Positions 61,230 through 64,000 of a stretch of DNA of 64,000 nucleotides are shown here, piece after piece (position 1 is the first letter of the stretch; the number at the start of each line of letters is the position of its first letter). The translations under genes were made by a program, and so were the position numbers. The notes beneath the pieces are model-generated. The model made no database searches. It was not told the origin of the DNA and worked only from the letters and a program-made list of their open reading frames with translations. This stretch comes from Haloarchaeobius sp. FL176 (lineage in GTDB: Archaea > Halobacteriota > Halobacteria > Halobacteriales > Natrialbaceae), in assembly GCF_024609245.1 (NCBI RefSeq), contig NZ_JANJYH010000004.1, forward strand, positions 248,001 through 312,000, read 5' to 3'.

Positions 61230-62546
61230 CTACTCGGGGCGTGGGGTCGGAAGTGCGCGGTGGGTGCGGGGCGGCAGGAGGAAGTTTCCACGTCGCTTGA
61301 CGAACGTGTACTCCTGGATGCCGTTGTTGACGCGCTGGCGAATGGTCGGGGTGTCGGTCAGGTCCTCCCCGGCCATCGCCGTCTTCGTCGCGACGAAGTC
61401 GCTGATTCCCTCCTGCACTGCGAGGAAGTGCAGGCCTGCCTCGCCCCTGTCCGTCGAGTCGAAGTCGCGGCGGAGGATGACCGGCCGGCCGTCGCGGCGC
61501 GCTCGGGCCGTCTTCTGTGCGTGGCCGACCCGCCCCGCGGAGCGGGCGTCCTCTTCGATTGTCTCCACGCAGTCGCCGGCCCCGGAGTCGTCGCCGAGGT
61601 TCTCCCCGACGCCTTCGACGGTGCCCTCCTCGGCGTGGGCGGGGCAGAACATCTCCGAGACGCGTTCCTCCTGGTCCTGCTCGACGTACCAGTCGTCGAG
61701 CCGAAGCCGGATACGGGAGACGTGCTGGGTCGTCCCACCCGCGAACGGCCCTTCGGGTATCGTGACTCCGTCCTCGGTCGCCTGGTTCTTGTCGAACCCG
61801 GACTTGAACCCCATGTACAGCGGCGACTCCTCCGGCACGTCCGCCTCGTCCGGGATGCCCGACACGTCGTTGTTCTCGGCGGGCAGCCCGTCCCCGACGA
61901 AACCGGTCCGGCGGCCGGGGAACTCCTCGGGCAGGTCGAGCACGCCGCCGAGGTGCGCGTCCATCTCGACACCGTTGACGGTGTCGGTGTTGCCTTTGAG
62001 GGCTTCCTCGGCTTCGAGCAACGCCGCGCCACTGTCGCTGGCGAGGTGGACGACGACGTCGTTCGTGTCGAGGTCGGGGTCCTCGAACGAGGTGAGCGCT
62101 GCCGGCTCTGGCAGGTCCACAGAGTCGGGGAGGGGCTCGTCGAACCGGTCGAAGTAGCGGGGCGAGTAGCCGACGGTGAACAGCAGCCCCTCGCTCGACC
62201 ACTCGAACGCGCGTTCGAGGCTCTGGAGCGCGGATTCGACGGTCTCACGCTCGTCAGCTGTCGGCGCCCCGTCGCCGACGTAGTCCGCGTACAGCAGGAC
62301 GTGGTGACTGGCGAGGACGTGGTTGCCGTGGTCGTCACTCGGGAGGGCTCCGTTCCATGCGTGCTGTCGGTCGGGCAGGCTGGTCGGGTCGTCCGTCCCG
62401 GCTGGGATAGAGACGTCGTCCTCGTCGTCGTCGTTCTCGTCGCCGGACCGGCCGAGACAGGCGGAGAGGGCGCTCATACCGCCGATGGCGACCGCCGACT
62501 TGACGAACTCGCGGCGGTCGATTCCGCGGCTCTCGCTGGGTCTCAT
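61230..62546 (-). CDS. Tat-exported DyP-type haem peroxidase (EfeB-like, DUF7405)
   Basis: A 438-residue protein with a Tat signal (GIDRREFVKSAVAIGGMSALSAC) and a DyP-like body: RRTGFVGDGLP near 210 matches the distal GxxDG motif, and GHAQKTARARRDGRPVILRRDF near 345 plus GLHFLAVQEGISDFVATKTAMAG near 380 match the haem-ligand and C-terminal regions of EfeB. DyP peroxidases use hydrogen peroxide; EfeB works with ferrous-iron uptake. The family is divergent in haloarchaea. The P19-like gene downstream suggests a shared role in iron acquisition. Start at MRPSESRGIDRRE. Confidence 0.82.
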   Translation of the reverse strand: MRPSESRGIDRREFVKSAVAIGGMSALSACLGRSGDENDDDEDDVSIPAGTDDPTSLPDRQHAWNGALPSDDHGNHVLASHHVLLYADYVGDGAPTADERETVESALQSLERAFEWSSEGLLFTVGYSPRYFDRFDEPLPDSVDLPEPAALTSFEDPDLDTNDVVVHLASDSGAALLEAEEALKGNTDTVNGVEMDAHLGGVLDLPEEFPGRRTGFVGDGLPAENNDVSGIPDEADVPEESPLYMGFKSGFDKNQATEDGVTIPEGPFAGGTTQHVSRIRLRLDDWYVEQDQEERVSEMFCPAHAEEGTVEGVGENLGDDSGAGDCVETIEEDARSAGRVGHAQKTARARRDGRPVILRRDFDSTDRGEAGLHFLAVQEGISDFVATKTAMAGEDLTDTPTIRQRVNNGIQEYTFVKRRGNFLLPPRTHRALPTPRPE

Positions 62547-62711
62547 TGCGATACGCTTGGAACTCTCCAGCAAAAAACAGCGTGGTGCGCGAGTCGAAAG
62601 GGCGAACAGGCGACGAGCAGCGCTCGCGCCGGGGGTCGTCGCACACCCGCTCAGGCCACCGGCGCGCGTCGGTCAGGACACGCCAGGGCTGGCCGCGCGT
62701 TCGGATATAAA

Positions 62712-63224
62712 CTACTCGGCGAGTAGCTCGTCGACCAGCAGCGTGAACCGGTCCACGAGGCGCGCGGGCATCGTGGGGGTCACGTCCGAGAGCAGTTCGC
62801 CGGTACGCTCCGGGGCGGCGAGGACCAGCGTGACGCGGTTGTGTGCGTCACGCCGCTTCTCGACGAGGCCCACCTCGCCGAGGTTGTCCACGTGATGCTC
62901 GAGTGTCGAGCGGGCGATGCCGACCTCGTCGGCGACCGTGGCCGGCCCCAGCGGTCCGTCCTCGATGAGCGTCACCAGCACCTCGCGGGTCGTCTCCCGA
63001 CGGATGAGCGCGACGGCCGCGCGGTCGAAGGCGTCGTACCCCGGCGGGTAGTAGTGCGTCCGCCCGAACAGCTCCTCGCGGACGACCCGTCCGGTGTCGA
63101 CGAGGTCTCGGACGTGATACTGGACCTGCCCCGGCGCGACGGGCAGCTCTCGAACGAGCTCGTTGAAATGTATTCCCGGCGTCCCCTCGATCTCGTTCGC
63201 GATGAGTACTCTCGTCTCCGTCAT
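62712..63224 (-). CDS. Two-domain winged-helix transcription regulator
   Basis: A 170-residue regulator with two wHTH units: GTPGIHFNELVRELPVAPGQVQYHVRDLVDTGRVVREE (about 12-50) and LVTLIEDGPLGPATVADEVGIARSTLEHHVDNLGEVGLVEKRRD (about 75-120). It lacks a ligand domain. It lies downstream of, and overlaps by four bases, a membrane-protein gene on the same strand; such HTH-membrane pairs are common in haloarchaea, and the membrane protein may hold the regulator in check. The ATG at 63224 is chosen. Confidence 0.85.
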   Translation of the reverse strand: MTETRVLIANEIEGTPGIHFNELVRELPVAPGQVQYHVRDLVDTGRVVREELFGRTHYYPPGYDAFDRAAVALIRRETTREVLVTLIEDGPLGPATVADEVGIARSTLEHHVDNLGEVGLVEKRRDAHNRVTLVLAAPERTGELLSDVTPTMPARLVDRFTLLVDELLAE

Positions 63225-63565
63225 TGGTTCAGTCCCGTTCCCTGCCGGAGCGACCGCGCGTACCACACCGCACCGACGACGAGCGCCGTCATGGCCACGT
63301 CGAGGCTGTGCTCGACGAGATGGTGGGTCGCGTCCGGAAGCATTCCCAGCATCGTGACCCACGCGACGGCTGAACGCGCCGCGATGGCGGCCAGTGCGAG
63401 CACCACGAGCAGATACGGCCGCGAGCGTCGGCGGACGTAGGCAGCGAGCCCGAGTCCGAGCAGGATAGCCGACCCGAGCGCGGCCAGACCGACGACCGCG
63501 AGCAGTACCGGGTCGACGATGGTCGTCTGTGCGTGGAGCGGTGTGGCCCCCGGTGGGAAGCCCAT
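63221..63565 (-). CDS. Three- to four-helix membrane protein, HTH partner
   Basis: A 114-residue protein with about three to four transmembrane segments (residues about 18-43, 50-73 and 83-103), an arginine-rich loop (YVRRRSRPY) and a helix with HHLVEH, which may bind haem or metal. Its end overlaps the ATG of the winged-helix regulator (ATGA). No enzyme motif is seen; a sensor role is inferred from the neighbour. Confidence 0.7.
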   Translation of the reverse strand: MGFPPGATPLHAQTTIVDPVLLAVVGLAALGSAILLGLGLAAYVRRRSRPYLLVVLALAAIAARSAVAWVTMLGMLPDATHHLVEHSLDVAMTALVVGAVWYARSLRQGTGLNQ

Positions 63566-63760
63566 TTCCCCGCTGTAGGTGTTCAGGGCACCTCAATCGT
63601 TCGATTTGGGTGGAAGACTTACGTACGTGCGACCCCTATTTCTACTCGAACCCGGACCGAGCTGAATCGCACGGTTCGATGGAGTATACCCATGGCGCAC
63701 ACCAGAAGCACACCCGCGTCAGCGCGGCCCGACTCGTCGCCCCCACCGACGGCAGACACC

Positions 63761-64000
63761 ATGTCACGGTACACGCGTCCCGTGCCTGCGGACGCCCGCC
63801 TCGACCCCCGGTCGCGGCGGGCACGCACTGAACCGATGGCCGTCGCCCCGCTCGGGAGCGGCCGCTACGCCGTCGCGACCGAGCACGGCTCGTACCTCGT
63901 CGATGTCCCCGAACACCGCTGTACCTGCCCCGACCACGCGTTCCGCGGGAAGCGTTGCAAGCACCGCCGCCGGGTCGCTATCGAAATCACCGAGGGCGCA
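63761..64000 (+). CDS. SWIM zinc-finger protein, 3' end outside window
   Basis: The open frame runs off the window. The first 80 residues include EPMAVAPLGSGRYAVATEHG and then VDVPEHRCTCPDHAFRGKRC followed by KH, the CxC...CxH SWIM zinc-binding motif. SWIM domains bind DNA or proteins. The ATG at 63761 (MSRYTRPVPADARLDPRSRR) is taken; one 23 codons upstream (63692) is in frame but its leader looks less protein-like. Confidence 0.75.
   Translation, partial: MSRYTRPVPADARLDPRSRRARTEPMAVAPLGSGRYAVATEHGSYLVDVPEHRCTCPDHAFRGKRCKHRRRVAIEITEGA

Noticed and set aside
63588-63620. ORB-like TTTGGGTGGAAG near the right edge.
   Set aside because: The C run and CGTTTC part are missing, so it is too weak.

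Overview
The window is a piece of a haloarchaeal (class Halobacteria) chromosome. It is GC-rich, its proteins are strongly acidic, many starts are GTG or ATG lying about 25-30 bases after a TATA-like box (leaderless mRNAs), and it carries archaea-specific replication genes: PolD small subunit, Orc1/Cdc6, the OapABC set and the primase large subunit. Gene order is dense, with many 1-, 4- and 8-base overlaps between co-directional genes. I see no rRNA, tRNA, CRISPR array, complete transposase or prophage.

Layout. 0-9 kb: hisB, an ACT-domain regulator, a membrane protein, an IMPACT-family protein, an S9 peptidase, a large receiver-PAS-GAF sensor kinase and upp. 9-20 kb: a PiT-type transporter, a CNNM/CBS membrane protein, a glutaredoxin plus cysteine-less peroxiredoxin pair, an Sua5-type protein, a Cas4-like protein that lacks the nuclease residues, and a membrane iron-sulfur oxidoreductase. 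20-25 kb: purO, a phosphoesterase, tryptophanase and aspartate kinase. 25-34 kb is a replication island: PolD small subunit, signal peptidase, orc1, a 1.8 kb gene-free origin with inverted origin recognition boxes (ORBs) around an AT-rich stretch, then oapA-oapB-oapC. 34-48 kb: mostly conserved haloarchaeal proteins, a pilin-like protein with two LamG-like domains, a 352 bp repeat element with 10 bp terminal inverted repeats, an XPD/Rad3-type helicase, two methyltransferases and trpS.

48-58.6 kb is a metabolic island: a complete LivJ-G-F-H-M type ABC importer whose operon ends in a KASIII-like enzyme, followed by an HTH-10 regulator, an acyl-CoA synthetase, an alpha/beta hydrolase and a divergent MaoC hydratase. 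A nearly identical 14 bp palindromic motif lies over the TATA region of both the importer operon and the hydrolase/MaoC divergent promoter, so they are probably one regulon for import and CoA activation of a carboxylic acid. 58.8-64 kb: priL, a P19-like iron lipoprotein beside a Tat-exported DyP peroxidase (an Efe-like pair without permease), a two-helix regulator with a membrane partner, and the start of a SWIM zinc-finger gene.

The strongest second-look items are the origin and its ORBs (including one against the orc1 start codon and an inverted pair inside the PolD gene), the shared 14 bp operator, the cysteine-less peroxiredoxin, the nuclease-dead Cas4-like protein, the LamG pilin, the MITE-like element, and three apparent single-G deletions that shift or extend reading frames.
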